Positions 34,142-43,823 of a stretch of DNA of 64,000 nucleotides are shown here, piece after piece; the first letter of the stretch is position 1; each line of letters starts with the position of its first letter. Made by a program: the position numbers and the translations under genes. The DNA is from Clostridium sp. E02. Lineage in GTDB: Bacteria > Bacillota > Clostridia > Lachnospirales > Lachnospiraceae. The stretch is taken from contig NZ_RJLQ01000019.1 of assembly GCF_003833015.1 (NCBI RefSeq), positions 1 to 64,000 of the forward strand, in the 5' to 3' direction. A model generated the notes under the pieces. It had not been told where the DNA came from. It saw nothing but the letters and a program-made list of their open reading frames with translations, and did no database searches.

Positions 34142-34642
34142 CTATACGCTTAATGCGGTTATAATTTCTCCCACATAACATTGATGATAATCATTATTTG
34201 CATAATTTTGATCTTTGATGTCAGAATCATAAAATCCAGACGAATCAAATTGCTGTCTGTAAATCTTACGGCAGATCAGTACGAGCTTTGCCTGTTCATA
34301 ATAAGGCGCCTCTCTGTCAAAGACAGGGGTTAGTCCAGTCTCTTTTCCTTTGTCTACATCACGTCCACTATGGGAACCGCAGTAATTTAATACAGACCGA
34401 TAGGTCTCATCAAAGAAATTAAGAGCATAGAATTCATTCTCATCAATCAATTCCAGAGTATACCTTTGGGGACGTACATAGATAGTGGACACATTTTTGT
34501 GCCAGAGCACCCCGAAGCTTCCCCAGCTTACAGTCATCATATTATGTTTTTTTTCAGTACCCGCAGATAGGAGCATCCACTCTTTTCCCACGGTGTAAAA
34601 CGGATCGATGCTGATTTTAGTTAAATCAACTTCTTTTAACAT
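34142..34642 (-). CDS. flavin reductase-like (flavoredoxin-type) protein
   Basis: A 166-aa FMN-binding split-barrel protein. The segments HNMMTVSWGSFGVLWHKNVSTIYVRPQRYT (about 33-62) and FYALNFFDETY are typical of flavin reductase-like/flavoredoxin proteins that bind FMN and transfer electrons. No specific partner can be assigned from neighbours. A GGAGGAG ribosome binding site is present. A small GAGGAGA/TCTCCTC hairpin overlapping the stop of the convergent regulator gene lies between the two genes. Confidence 0.82.
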   Translation of the reverse strand: MLKEVDLTKISIDPFYTVGKEWMLLSAGTEKKHNMMTVSWGSFGVLWHKNVSTIYVRPQRYTLELIDENEFYALNFFDETYRSVLNYCGSHSGRDVDKGKETGLTPVFDREAPYYEQAKLVLICRKIYRQQFDSSGFYDSDIKDQNYANNDYHQCYVGEIITALSV

Positions 34643-34736
34643 ATTTTCTCCTCCTTCTTTTCATTTCCCTAGTCTTCTATTATTATAATTCCAATCCAGT
34701 TGTAAGTATACTAGGAATCAATTAAAAATCCAGAAT

Positions 34737-34764
34737 ACAAAGAAAGAGTCTGACAAATCAGACT
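34737..34764 (-). terminator. terminator of the NhaC-type gene
   Basis: AGAGTCTGA (34743-34751) pairs with TCAGACTCT (34756-34764); minus-strand read-out ends in TTCTTTGT. It lies about 20 bp past the stop. Confidence 0.65.
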
Positions 34765-34784
34765 CTAACGCTGGTGTACATTTT

Positions 34785-36176
34785 TTAATCCTTCTTATGT
34801 TTGATCGTAAATCCGGTGAATCCATATAGAATGGAAAACAAAGGCGTCATCCACAAGAGGGGAACGAATAATATGTATTGTGCCCATGCCACTCCTAAAG
34901 TCCCAGCCATATAGATCCCATACCCATGCCAGGGGATCATAGGACCAGCCAGGGTTCCGCTGTCCTCTAAACTTCTAGACAAAATCGAGGGTTCTATGTT
35001 CCGCTCTTTAAAGAGGGGACCCATCAAACGACCAGTCAGCACATGAGACATCGGGCTTGAACAGCTAATGATACTCGTCACATATCCAGATATGATTGTA
35101 GCAAGAATTAAAGAGCCATCTCCGTTGATTCTCTTTAAGAATATGGATAGAATCTGATTCAATACTCCCAATCGGTCCAACATCCCTCCCATGCCTACAG
35201 CAAAGGTGATAATGGCTACATACTGGAGCATACTGCTCATTCCTCCACGGTTTAAAATAGACTTTAATACTCCAATATCCGTATCACAGCTAAACCCATT
35301 ATAGCAAACACCGATTACGGTACGCAGCGTTTCACCCTGTGCAAATATTGCCACCAAACCACCTGCGATTGCACCGATTCCCAAAGCTTCAAAAGCACCG
35401 ACCCGAAAGATTAAGAGAACTATGATCAAGACAGCTGGTAACAGTGTAACCAATCCGATGTTAAAATTACCTTCCAGATAATTGATGTAACTATTTAAAT
35501 CACCTGGATTATAATTCCCGCTTGTTTGTGTAATTCCAAGAATTGCAAAAATAACAATGCAAATTAAAAATGGTGGAACCGTAGTCCAGAGCATGCTTCT
35601 TATATGATCTCCTAGCTTTGCTCCTGCCACTGCGGGAGCAAGATTTGTGGTATCAGAGAAGGGACTTAACTTGTCTCCAAACATTGCGCCACAGATAACT
35701 GCACCTGCCACCATACCGGGATTGATTCCCATCGCATTGCCGATTGCCATCATCGCTACTCCAGCACTTCCAGCCGATCCATAAGAAGTTCCCGTTACCA
35801 AACTGAGAATGGAAGTAAATATCAAAGTAAATGGTAGTAAATACGTGGGGTTGATGGATTTTAGACCATATACAATGATGGTTGGTATGGTTCCTGAAAG
35901 CATCCAAGTCCCAATCAAAACACCAATCGCCATTAAGATGGTCATAGTGGGAAGAACTACTTTTAACGCATCAAACGCACTTTTTTTAATCTCCTTGTAA
36001 TCAATCTTTAACACCAAACAAAACACGTAGATGATCAACCAGGAAAAAAACAAGCCAATCATTGGACCCCCGACCTTCAACCGGATGCAAACTGCTACGG
36101 AAGCTACAATTAAAATCATCAGGATTGCGGATTGCGGACCACTTAACGTGTTCTGATCCTTTTCTTTGGTTTCCAT
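34785..36176 (-). CDS. nhaC: NhaC family Na+/H+ antiporter
   Basis: A 463-aa polytopic protein with about 11-12 TM helices of the NhaC ion-transporter family. Signature segments are GTSYGSAGSAGVAMM near 135, GAMFGDKLSPFSDTTNLAPA near 165 and SCSSPMSHVLTGRLMGP near 380. Most members exchange Na+ for H+; some (MleN-like) couple malate and lactate exchange, a relevant alternative because a malate module lies elsewhere in the window. GGAGG precedes the ATG by 9 bases. Confidence 0.88.
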   Translation of the reverse strand: METKEKDQNTLSGPQSAILMILIVASVAVCIRLKVGGPMIGLFFSWLIIYVFCLVLKIDYKEIKKSAFDALKVVLPTMTILMAIGVLIGTWMLSGTIPTIIVYGLKSINPTYLLPFTLIFTSILSLVTGTSYGSAGSAGVAMMAIGNAMGINPGMVAGAVICGAMFGDKLSPFSDTTNLAPAVAGAKLGDHIRSMLWTTVPPFLICIVIFAILGITQTSGNYNPGDLNSYINYLEGNFNIGLVTLLPAVLIIVLLIFRVGAFEALGIGAIAGGLVAIFAQGETLRTVIGVCYNGFSCDTDIGVLKSILNRGGMSSMLQYVAIITFAVGMGGMLDRLGVLNQILSIFLKRINGDGSLILATIISGYVTSIISCSSPMSHVLTGRLMGPLFKERNIEPSILSRSLEDSGTLAGPMIPWHGYGIYMAGTLGVAWAQYILFVPLLWMTPLFSILYGFTGFTIKHKKD

Positions 36177-36434
36177 AACTAAATATCCTCCATTTGTGTG
36201 AATTTAACATTAACACAAGAATTATAGCAGAAATTTTTTATAAATGCAATTATATTTGAATAGATTTCAGAATTTTACGTTACATTGTCTGCAAATTTTT
36301 CACTTTTTTTTGTAACCAATTGTTACTTGTCCCTAAAATATCTACTTTCTTCTATTCTGATTCTGATTTTTATGGATATTTAGAATGGGTTTTGAATAAA
36401 CTATAACAATAAAGAATCAGGGAGAATTCATGTT

Positions 36435-36896
36435 ATGAAACTGGAAAAAAAATCCATTGTATATCTTTTACTTCCACTGGTTGTAGGGGCCTTGTCCGGA
36501 ATTTTGACCGGCAACGGCATGAACCTTTACAAAAACTTAAATCAGCCTGCCCTTTCACCACCAGGCTGGATATTTCCTGTTGTTTGGACTATCTTATATC
36601 TTTTGATGGGACTGGGTTCTTATCTGGTTGCAACTTCATACTCCCCCTACAAAGACAAAGCACTCCTTTATTACATCATTCAGCTTATCCTTAATTTCCT
36701 GTGGAGTCCGGTGTTTTTTATTTTAAACAACTATGTTCTGGCGTTTTTCATCCTTTTACTTCTGTGGTATTTTATCATAAAAATGATAGCATCGTTTTGG
36801 CAGGTGAACAAAATAGCGGCGCTCTTACAGATTCCGTACCTACTATGGGTCACATTTGCAGGCTATTTAAATCTTGCCATTATTTTTCTCAATTAA
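36435..36896 (+). CDS. TspO/MBR family membrane protein
   Basis: A 153-aa five-helix membrane protein of the TspO/translocator family. The hallmark is NQPALSPPGWIFPVVWTILYLLMGL (about 36-60), followed by the WSPVFF motif near 93. Family members bind porphyrins and related ligands and act in stress or tetrapyrrole handling; the role here is unknown. It is a single gene with an AGGGAG ribosome binding site, followed by a bidirectional terminator. Confidence 0.92.
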   Translation: MKLEKKSIVYLLLPLVVGALSGILTGNGMNLYKNLNQPALSPPGWIFPVVWTILYLLMGLGSYLVATSYSPYKDKALLYYIIQLILNFLWSPVFFILNNYVLAFFILLLLWYFIIKMIASFWQVNKIAALLQIPYLLWVTFAGYLNLAIIFLN

Positions 36897-36910
36897 ATTT
36901 TTCATTCCAA

Positions 36911-36973
36911 AAAAAAGCAGATCAGTCATCACAAAGAAAGAACACCTTTCCTTGTCATAACTGATCTGCCTTT
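36911..36973. terminator. bidirectional terminator between tspO and purine permease
   Basis: GCAGATCAGT (36917-36926) pairs perfectly with ACTGATCTGC (36960-36969). Inner pairing ACAA/TTGT and AAAG/CTTT extends the stem. A-run and T-run flanks serve both strands. Confidence 0.8.
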
Positions 36974-37008
36974 TCACTTTCATAAAACAATTGTATTTAA
37001 TGAATCAA

Positions 37009-38403
37009 TTAAATTAGAACATATTTTAATAGGAACAATACCGCCAGTACATACATAAGAGCACTGATTTTCTTCTCTTTTGCCTTTCCAGTTACTATAT
37101 GAATGAAAACATAAGAAATTACTCCAAGAGAAATCCCCTCTGAAATGCTGTACATAAAAGGCATAGCAATGATTGCAATATAACAAGGAATCGCCTCTGT
37201 GAAATCTTTAAAATCAATCTTAGTTACCGATGTCAACATTAAAAATCCAACAATGATCATAGCCGGAGCTGTCGCAAAGGAAGGAATCGCAAGGAAAATA
37301 GGGGATAAAAACAGGGACAAGCCAAACAAAATGGCAGCTACCACTGCAGTTAGTCCTGTTCTTCCGCCTTCAGAAACACCGGCTGCACTCTCTACAAATG
37401 TAGTGGTGGTGGAAGTTCCAAGTACAGCACCTACAGAAGTTCCTACGGCATCTGCCATAAGAGCACCTTTAATCTTTGGTAATTTTCCCTCTTTATCAAG
37501 CATATCTGCCTTTGATGCCACACCGATCAAGGTTCCCAATGTATCAAACATATCTACAAATAAAAATGCAAACATAATAACAACAAAATCAAAGGATAAC
37601 ACTCTGCTAAAGTCTAGTTTTAGGAACGTGGGGGCTAGGCTTGGGATTTTAAATCCTGCGGAAAAATCAGGAAATACACTGAACATGCCAAGATCAGGAT
37701 TGGGAACATATATGCCTGCCACCTGGCAGATCATACCAAGAATCCAGGTAATTAAAATTCCCCATAATATGTTTCCTTTTACATTTTTTATTACTAATAC
37801 AGCCGTAATTAAGATTCCGACAATTGCAAGCAATACCGTAATTCCAACCGATTGAAAGGTTCCGTCAATCAAAGATCCTTTAAAAGAATACATGGTTACA
37901 AGAGTGGATCCATCTACTACAACCTTTGCATTCTGTAAGCCAATGAATGCAATAAATAGCCCGATACCAACAGATACCGCATGTTTTAGATTCATAGGAA
38001 TTGCATTAAAAATAGCTTCCCGCACATTGGTTAGGGATAATAGGATAAAGATAAGTCCCTCAATAAATACAGCTGCCAGTGCCATTTCCCAGGAATATCC
38101 CATGTTAAGTACAACGGTATAAGCAAAGTATGCATTCAGTCCCATACCAGGCGCCAGCACAAAAGGATAATTTGCAAGACATGCCATTAACAAAGTAGCA
38201 ACAAAAGCTGCCAATGCTGTGGCTGTAAATACCGCCCCGCTATCCATTCCTGCTGCTCCTAATATACTTGGATTGACAGCCAGGATATAAGCCATCGTCA
38301 TAAAAGTAGTGATTCCAGCTACGACCTCAGTCTTTATATCTGTGTGGTTTTCTGATAAGTGAAACACCTTCTCCAAAAAACCTTCTTTTTTATTTGTTTC
38401 CAT
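37009..38403 (-). CDS. NCS2-type guanine/hypoxanthine permease (AzgA-like)
   Basis: A 464-aa membrane protein with about 12 to 14 helices. Family segments are EVVAGITTFMTMAYILAVNPSIL near 26, LAPGMGLNAYFAYTVV near 83, DMFDTLGTLIGVASKADML near 288 and GALMADAVGTSVGAVLGTSTTTTFVESAAGV near 320. It imports guanine and hypoxanthine in related species. It is encoded 80 bp downstream of guanine deaminase on the same strand, so both are expected to be controlled by the guanine riboswitch at 39917-39983. Confidence 0.92.
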   Translation of the reverse strand: METNKKEGFLEKVFHLSENHTDIKTEVVAGITTFMTMAYILAVNPSILGAAGMDSGAVFTATALAAFVATLLMACLANYPFVLAPGMGLNAYFAYTVVLNMGYSWEMALAAVFIEGLIFILLSLTNVREAIFNAIPMNLKHAVSVGIGLFIAFIGLQNAKVVVDGSTLVTMYSFKGSLIDGTFQSVGITVLLAIVGILITAVLVIKNVKGNILWGILITWILGMICQVAGIYVPNPDLGMFSVFPDFSAGFKIPSLAPTFLKLDFSRVLSFDFVVIMFAFLFVDMFDTLGTLIGVASKADMLDKEGKLPKIKGALMADAVGTSVGAVLGTSTTTTFVESAAGVSEGGRTGLTAVVAAILFGLSLFLSPIFLAIPSFATAPAMIIVGFLMLTSVTKIDFKDFTEAIPCYIAIIAMPFMYSISEGISLGVISYVFIHIVTGKAKEKKISALMYVLAVLFLLKYVLI

Positions 38404-38483
38404 ACTATCTCTTACCTCCTTGAGTACTTTTCTATTTTACTTCCTGCAACAACGTTTGCCCCACGCAGCGTTTTACAGGTTCG

Positions 38484-39764
38484 TTAAAATATTCGTCTTC
38501 CTTCCGCATACTTCCCTTTTATATGTCTGTCATCGGATAGGTAAATCAATCGTTCCAGCCGTTCTTTTAAAGAAAGTGGCTGTGGATGACGCAAACTGCT
38601 GTCATCAAGAATCAAAGCGTCAAAGTCATAGCCTTTTAAAAAGCTTCCTACCTTTCCAAAGAAAGAGCCTCCCCCTAAAGTCCCCAAATAAAAAACTTCC
38701 TCTACGGTAAGCGGTTTTAATGAAGAATCCACCAGGCACCATCGAAGTTTGGATGCAGAAATGGCATCCACCATGGCTCGAAAGATCGATTCCCCGCTTC
38801 CTGCAGCAACGTCCGTACCAAGTCCAACCTTAATCCCTTGATCCAAAAAGGTTCTTACTGGAGCGATCCCAGAAGCTAAATTACCATTGGATTGTGGACA
38901 ATGGGCGACCGTAACTCCTCGTTTTTTTATCAGTTCCATCTCTTCATTGGAAGAATACACGCAATGTGCCATCACTGTGTTTTCTTCTCCACCAAACATC
39001 TGAAATTGATCATACGCCTCTCCATAAAATCCAGCAGTTGGGCAAAGCTTCTTTACCCATTGAATTTCATTTTGATTTTCTGACAGATGGGACTGTACCG
39101 GAAGTTTGTACTTTCTTCTTAGTCTACCCAAACGATCCATCAGATGATCTGTACAAGATGGGATAAACCGAGGAGTCAAAATAGGAGTTGTGTTCTTATA
39201 TTTTGACCTGCAGTTTTGAATCCAGATTTCCGTTTCATACATCGATTCCTCTGCACTAGATTCGCAATAATACTCAGGGGAGTTGCGATCCATATTGACT
39301 TTCCCTATCATAGTCTTTAGTCCAGTCTCCTCCATCAGGTCCATCAAAAGTTCCGTTGCTGGCCTGTGTAAGGTGGCAAAGATACAAGCTCTTGTTGTTC
39401 CACTTTTTTTCATGGCATCTGCAAAAATCTGGTAAGCTTTTTTTGCATATTCTAAATCACCGTATCTGGCTTCCTCTGGAAATGTATTCGTATTCAACCA
39501 GTCCAAAAGTTCCAAATCCATATTAAGACCGCGAAAAGAATACTGCGGTGCATGAATATGTAGATCAATAAGCCCTGGAATTATTAACATATCGTCTAAG
39601 TCTGTAACCGGATACTCCAGAAACAGGTCTGGTATTTCCGAAAACACTCCTGCTGACTTTCCTTCCTGGCATATTAAGAAACCTTGTTCCACTGTTTTTA
39701 ACCTATGGATATTCTCACTGTAGCATATGTTTCCCTTTAAAATAAAATTATTATCACTGGTCAT
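38484..39764 (-). CDS. guaD: guanine deaminase
   Basis: A 426-aa amidohydrolase converting guanine to xanthine and ammonia. The zinc ligands are in the order expected of the family: PGLIDLHIHAPQ near 64, QSHLSENQNEI near 225, AHCVYSS near 263 and LGTDVAAGSGESIF near 318. The ATG at 39764 follows AGGAGG with 4 bases between; a longer frame to 39833 lies in the riboswitch leader and is rejected. First gene of a guaD-permease operon for purine salvage. Confidence 0.93.
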   Translation of the reverse strand: MTSDNNFILKGNICYSENIHRLKTVEQGFLICQEGKSAGVFSEIPDLFLEYPVTDLDDMLIIPGLIDLHIHAPQYSFRGLNMDLELLDWLNTNTFPEEARYGDLEYAKKAYQIFADAMKKSGTTRACIFATLHRPATELLMDLMEETGLKTMIGKVNMDRNSPEYYCESSAEESMYETEIWIQNCRSKYKNTTPILTPRFIPSCTDHLMDRLGRLRRKYKLPVQSHLSENQNEIQWVKKLCPTAGFYGEAYDQFQMFGGEENTVMAHCVYSSNEEMELIKKRGVTVAHCPQSNGNLASGIAPVRTFLDQGIKVGLGTDVAAGSGESIFRAMVDAISASKLRWCLVDSSLKPLTVEEVFYLGTLGGGSFFGKVGSFLKGYDFDALILDDSSLRHPQPLSLKERLERLIYLSDDRHIKGKYAEGRRIF

Positions 39765-39874
39765 AGAACCTCCTGTTCCGTAAGCACAAAAAATACGGCA
39801 GTTTAATTGCAATGTTCTATCAAACCCAAGCAATAAAAAACCACCGTTTTCTCTATTATCTCTCCAAACGCAGA

Positions 39875-39904
39875 CAATAAAAACGCAACTAAAAAAGCTG
39901 CATT
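39875..39904 (-). terminator. attenuator terminator after the guanine aptamer
   Basis: Minus strand: AATGCAGC, loop of 7 U-rich bases, GTTGCGTT then TTTATTG. The 8-bp stem (with G-T pairs) lies 12 bases after the aptamer and is a likely OFF switch; a further T-run follows at GGTGGTTTTTT. Confidence 0.55.
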
Positions 39905-39916
39905 CCTGTCTCGTGG

Positions 39917-39983
39917 AAACTTATAGACAACTATTACGGTAGTTGGTAGAAACACTCAACCAATTATGAGCATATATAAGTTT
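39917..39983 (-). promoter_or_regulatory. guanine (purine) riboswitch
   Basis: A 67-nt aptamer on the minus strand. The closing stem is AAACTTATA/TATAAGTTT, with the conserved TTTCTACCAACTACCGTAA core and TCTATAAG as the last junction. The base that decides ligand type is C, not T, so guanine/hypoxanthine is expected. It precedes guanine deaminase and a purine permease. Confidence 0.9.
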
Positions 39984-40031
39984 CATCGAATATTAATACT
40001 TCACAAATCTATGTGACCTTTGACAGGATTG

Positions 40032-40061
40032 ACTATACCATATGGGAAAACTATTTGTCAA
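40032..40061 (-). promoter_or_regulatory. promoter of the guanine riboswitch transcript
   Basis: Minus strand: TTGACA (40061-40056), 18-bp spacer ending TGG, TATAGT (40037-40032). The extended -10 supports it. Confidence 0.7.
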
Positions 40062-40145
40062 TACTATTTTATTAGGCTTTCTACGTGGTGTCGTACTTTT
40101 GTTTTCTTCTATTATGTTATATTTTTTTAATCCTTATGCATAAAA

Positions 40146-43100
40146 TCAGCTCCCAGTTACAAGAATTTCTTTCTTTCGTTCCAGAGAATAAAGAATCATT
40201 TCCTTCACCGTTTTTCCGGTCATCTGCTCCAACGCACGCTTATAATATTCCATCTGAATCCTGTATCGTTTTAATAGAACTTCTTCCTCTCCCTCACGGA
40301 TGCGATCCGTCTTATAATCCACCAAAATCAGCTTTCCATCTTCTTCCATATAAGCGTCTATAATTCCCTGGATCAGAATTCTTTCATCCGAATCTGCCAC
40401 ATTCATTTCTCTGGCTAAAATTCCAATCACAAATTGCTGCTCCTTTTTTAATCGTCCCTGCTCCTCGGCCGCCGATAGACGTTTTCCAAGGGGGGACTGA
40501 AGAAATGACATAAGAAGGGACTCTGATAGAAACGAAAGACTTTCTTCATCCATCCGTTGCTCTTTCCGAATTTCTGTAAGTGCAGCCCGCAAATCTTCTC
40601 TGGTTTTTATTGCTCCAAAATCCAAAAGCTCCAGTACTCTGTGATAAGCGGTTCCTCGGGTTGCCCCCTGGGCTTTGTCTTCTCGTTTCCCATCTTTTGC
40701 AAATTCAGGAATTGTTGGCAGAAAATCGCTTTCTTCTTCCTCTGCATACTGTCCCTGTTTTTTTAACTCAGATACCGTTAACTTGGCATGCAGTTTGGTA
40801 TCCTCTAAAAAGGGATACTGGTATGTCAGTGCATGTTTTAACTCAGCCTCAAATGTGGAATCATACGTAGCCTTTGTGTCAAAGGAGAGAAGACTTTCTT
40901 TGGACCATTTTTTCATAGCCTGCCGATTCATCTCAATCCCTACAAGATCAGAAACTTGCCACTCCTTTACAAGAATACTGCCTGTATCCACTCCTTCTTT
41001 TGATTGAATCCCTGATTCCGTATATTTTCCTGACAGACTTATAAGCAGCCAGTCCAAATAAGAATCCGCCGTCTGGAGTATGGTAAAAGGAACCTGCCCA
41101 TCTACTCTCATAACATTTAAAAATCGTTCCAGTTTTTTATCCAGATAACGGTCAATCCCTGTTAAAATCAGCTTCTCTTTTGCCCTAGTCATGGCTACAT
41201 AAAGTACACGTAGTTCCTCTCCTAAGTTGTTCAACTCTGTTTTTCTCTTTAAAACATGCTTTTTTAGTGTAGGTGCTTTGATTCTCTGTTCTAGATTAAG
41301 ATAATCGGTCCCTATTCCAAGTTCTGGATCAATCAGCAACTTTCCATATGCATCCTGCTTGTTGAATTTTTTCCCCATACCAGCTAGGAATATAACCGGA
41401 AACTCAAGTCCTTTGCTTTTATGGATGCTTATAATGCGAACTGTATTTTCCTCTCCTGCCAGGGAAGCTTCTCCAAAATCGGTATCGTATTTCTTTAGAT
41501 TTTCAATGTATCGAATAAAATGAAACAATCCAGAATAAGTGGTTTTCTCATAGGCGGAAGCTTTTTCCACCAGCATAGTCAAATTAGCCCTCCGCACTTC
41601 TCCTCCTGGCATCGCTGATACATAATCGAAATATCCGGTGTTCTCGTATAGATCATACAACAGTTCATGAATGGAAAGAAATGCTGATTTCTCCCTGTAA
41701 TCCAAAAGCATCTCATGTAATTTCTTTAATTTACCATATAGATCCGGATATTTTTTATCTTTCTCTCCAATCTCCATATAAGCTTGCCAAGCTCCGTAGA
41801 TTCCCCGGTCTTGTCCCTTATCCGTTGTATTTTTCCACAAAGCCATACAATATGCCAGTTCCTCATCGGAAACCATTCCAATAGGGGACTTTAAGACTGC
41901 GGCCAAAGGAATATCCTGCATCGGATTATCTATGATATTTAACATGGACAGAACGGTTTCTACTTCTATTGCAGAAAAATATCCCGTTTTTCTCTCCGCA
42001 TAGGCCGGGATTCCCTCATTCATAAATACACTTACAAATTCTTCTGCCCATCCGCTTAAACTTCTTAACAGTATCACCATATCTTTGTACTCTGCAATGC
42101 GATACCTTAAAAGCTTTTTATCCCAGATCATCAAACCCGTTTTCGGATCCGTGAGTGCTCTTATCTTTCTGGCTATTACCTTTGCTTCCATCTCCCGACT
42201 GGTAAAGTCAGATGCAGCTCCATCTAGCTTTTTTTCCAGATCTTTCGATGATTGGATCAATAGAAGTTCTGGCTTTTCCCCGAATGTTTCTTCCTCTGGA
42301 AATACAGCTCCTGCATGAAGAGCTGTTTCTTTCGTATAACGAATGCTGCCCAGATTCTTTGTCATGATCTGATAAAAAACTTCATTGATCCCAGTGAGTA
42401 CCTGATGCCTGCTTCGAAAATTCTGATGCAGTTCAATTTTTTGATAGTTTCCTTCTTCTGTTTGATAGGTTTCGTATTTCGTAAGAAACAGTTGAGGTCT
42501 TGCCAGACGAAACTGATAGATACTCTGTTTTACATCCCCTACCATAAACACATTGGGATTGCCAAATCGTTCTCTTGATATGCTCTGTATCAGCGTTTCC
42601 TGCACATCATTGCTATCCTGATACTCATCAACCAAGATCTCTTCGAATTGACGGCTTAATTCATCTGCTGCTTCTGACGGAATCCGTTTTCCATCTTCCT
42701 CCGTCAATAAAATTTCCAGTGCATAATGTTCCAGATCATTAAAGTCCACCAGATTTCTGTCTCGTTTCTTTTCCTGATACCTTTTTTGATATTCCTCTGC
42801 TAAGTGAAGCAACATAGTAACCGCTTCACTGGTTCCTGCCATGTCAGAGAGCACTTCTTCGGGAGACTCAAAACAGTACAAATCCCGAAGTTTTCCCACT
42901 GCCTTTTTCACTCGATCCCGAATGCCTGTCACACATGCCTTTTTTTCTGGGTCAATGTCTTTGCTTCGTATGGAAGCAAGTCGTACAAAGGAAATCTCTT
43001 GTAAACTACTATTTAGGCTTTCATACTCTTTGGCCATGCTCATCTCATCTAACATATGGAGATCGCTTTCCAGCATGGGAAGGTAAGCCTCTGGACCATT

Positions 43101-43823
43101 TTCTTCCTGACAAACTTCCATTGCAGCCTTGACCTGCATCTTCAACTCTTCTAGTGACAAAGAAACATCTTCCATCAGAAACTTCATAAAAGCGGTATCC
43201 TTAAGATTCCCCTCTCCGCAGGTCTTAAGTTCTATTCTGCAATTCTCTATCCAGGTTTGGGGCCACGGATTGCTTTGGGAGAATGTGTATACCTGCATGA
43301 TGTAATCTTCAATTCCACGGTCCGTTTTCCCTGTTGCATAGGTTTCTACAAACCGTTCAAAGGAAGGGTCCTCTTTCTCATAATATTCCTCAAGCATCTC
43401 CTTCATCACGTCGCCTTTTAAAAGGATCAGCTCCCCTTCATCTCCAATCCGGAATGCAGGATCAATGTCTAACTTGTTATAATGTTCCCGGATAATTCCC
43501 AGACAAAAGCTGTCAATCGTTGTGATCTGTGCATAAGGAATCATGGCAGCCTGCATTTGGAGATGAGTATTATCTGGGTTTTCCATTAGTTTTTCATCCA
43601 CGGCTTTTAACACACGTTCCCGCATCTCATCCGCTGCCGCCTTTGTAAACGTCATAACCAAAAGCTGATCGATTCCCAACGGATTCTCTCCATCTGTAAT
43701 CATCTGAATAATCCGCTCTACTAAAACCGCTGTCTTTCCACTTCCTGCTGCCGCGGACACCAAAAGATTTCTATTTCTGCTCTCAATGACCGCTTTTTGT
43801 TCCTCTGTCCAATTAATTGCCAT
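40146..43823 (-). CDS. addA: ATP-dependent helicase/nuclease AddA
   Basis: A 1225-aa UvrD-type helicase with a C-terminal RecB-like nuclease; with AddB it processes double-strand breaks for recombination. It has Walker A SAAAGSGKTAVLVERI near 22, motif II LVDEYQDSNDVQ, QSIYQFRLARP, the late motif ISIHKSKGLEFPVIFL and VAMTRAKEKLIL. The nuclease motif LVDYKTDRI lies near 1180. The start at 43823 follows GGAGGACAAAAAG; seven upstream codons in frame have no ribosome binding site. It overlaps addB by 11 bp. Confidence 0.96.
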   Translation of the reverse strand: MAINWTEEQKAVIESRNRNLLVSAAAGSGKTAVLVERIIQMITDGENPLGIDQLLVMTFTKAAADEMRERVLKAVDEKLMENPDNTHLQMQAAMIPYAQITTIDSFCLGIIREHYNKLDIDPAFRIGDEGELILLKGDVMKEMLEEYYEKEDPSFERFVETYATGKTDRGIEDYIMQVYTFSQSNPWPQTWIENCRIELKTCGEGNLKDTAFMKFLMEDVSLSLEELKMQVKAAMEVCQEENGPEAYLPMLESDLHMLDEMSMAKEYESLNSSLQEISFVRLASIRSKDIDPEKKACVTGIRDRVKKAVGKLRDLYCFESPEEVLSDMAGTSEAVTMLLHLAEEYQKRYQEKKRDRNLVDFNDLEHYALEILLTEEDGKRIPSEAADELSRQFEEILVDEYQDSNDVQETLIQSISRERFGNPNVFMVGDVKQSIYQFRLARPQLFLTKYETYQTEEGNYQKIELHQNFRSRHQVLTGINEVFYQIMTKNLGSIRYTKETALHAGAVFPEEETFGEKPELLLIQSSKDLEKKLDGAASDFTSREMEAKVIARKIRALTDPKTGLMIWDKKLLRYRIAEYKDMVILLRSLSGWAEEFVSVFMNEGIPAYAERKTGYFSAIEVETVLSMLNIIDNPMQDIPLAAVLKSPIGMVSDEELAYCMALWKNTTDKGQDRGIYGAWQAYMEIGEKDKKYPDLYGKLKKLHEMLLDYREKSAFLSIHELLYDLYENTGYFDYVSAMPGGEVRRANLTMLVEKASAYEKTTYSGLFHFIRYIENLKKYDTDFGEASLAGEENTVRIISIHKSKGLEFPVIFLAGMGKKFNKQDAYGKLLIDPELGIGTDYLNLEQRIKAPTLKKHVLKRKTELNNLGEELRVLYVAMTRAKEKLILTGIDRYLDKKLERFLNVMRVDGQVPFTILQTADSYLDWLLISLSGKYTESGIQSKEGVDTGSILVKEWQVSDLVGIEMNRQAMKKWSKESLLSFDTKATYDSTFEAELKHALTYQYPFLEDTKLHAKLTVSELKKQGQYAEEEESDFLPTIPEFAKDGKREDKAQGATRGTAYHRVLELLDFGAIKTREDLRAALTEIRKEQRMDEESLSFLSESLLMSFLQSPLGKRLSAAEEQGRLKKEQQFVIGILAREMNVADSDERILIQGIIDAYMEEDGKLILVDYKTDRIREGEEEVLLKRYRIQMEYYKRALEQMTGKTVKEMILYSLERKKEILVTGS

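Noticed and set aside
37199-37855. 218-codon plus-strand frame inside the purine permease
   Set aside because: It is antisense to a conserved gene, its composition mirrors membrane helices, and no start signal is present.
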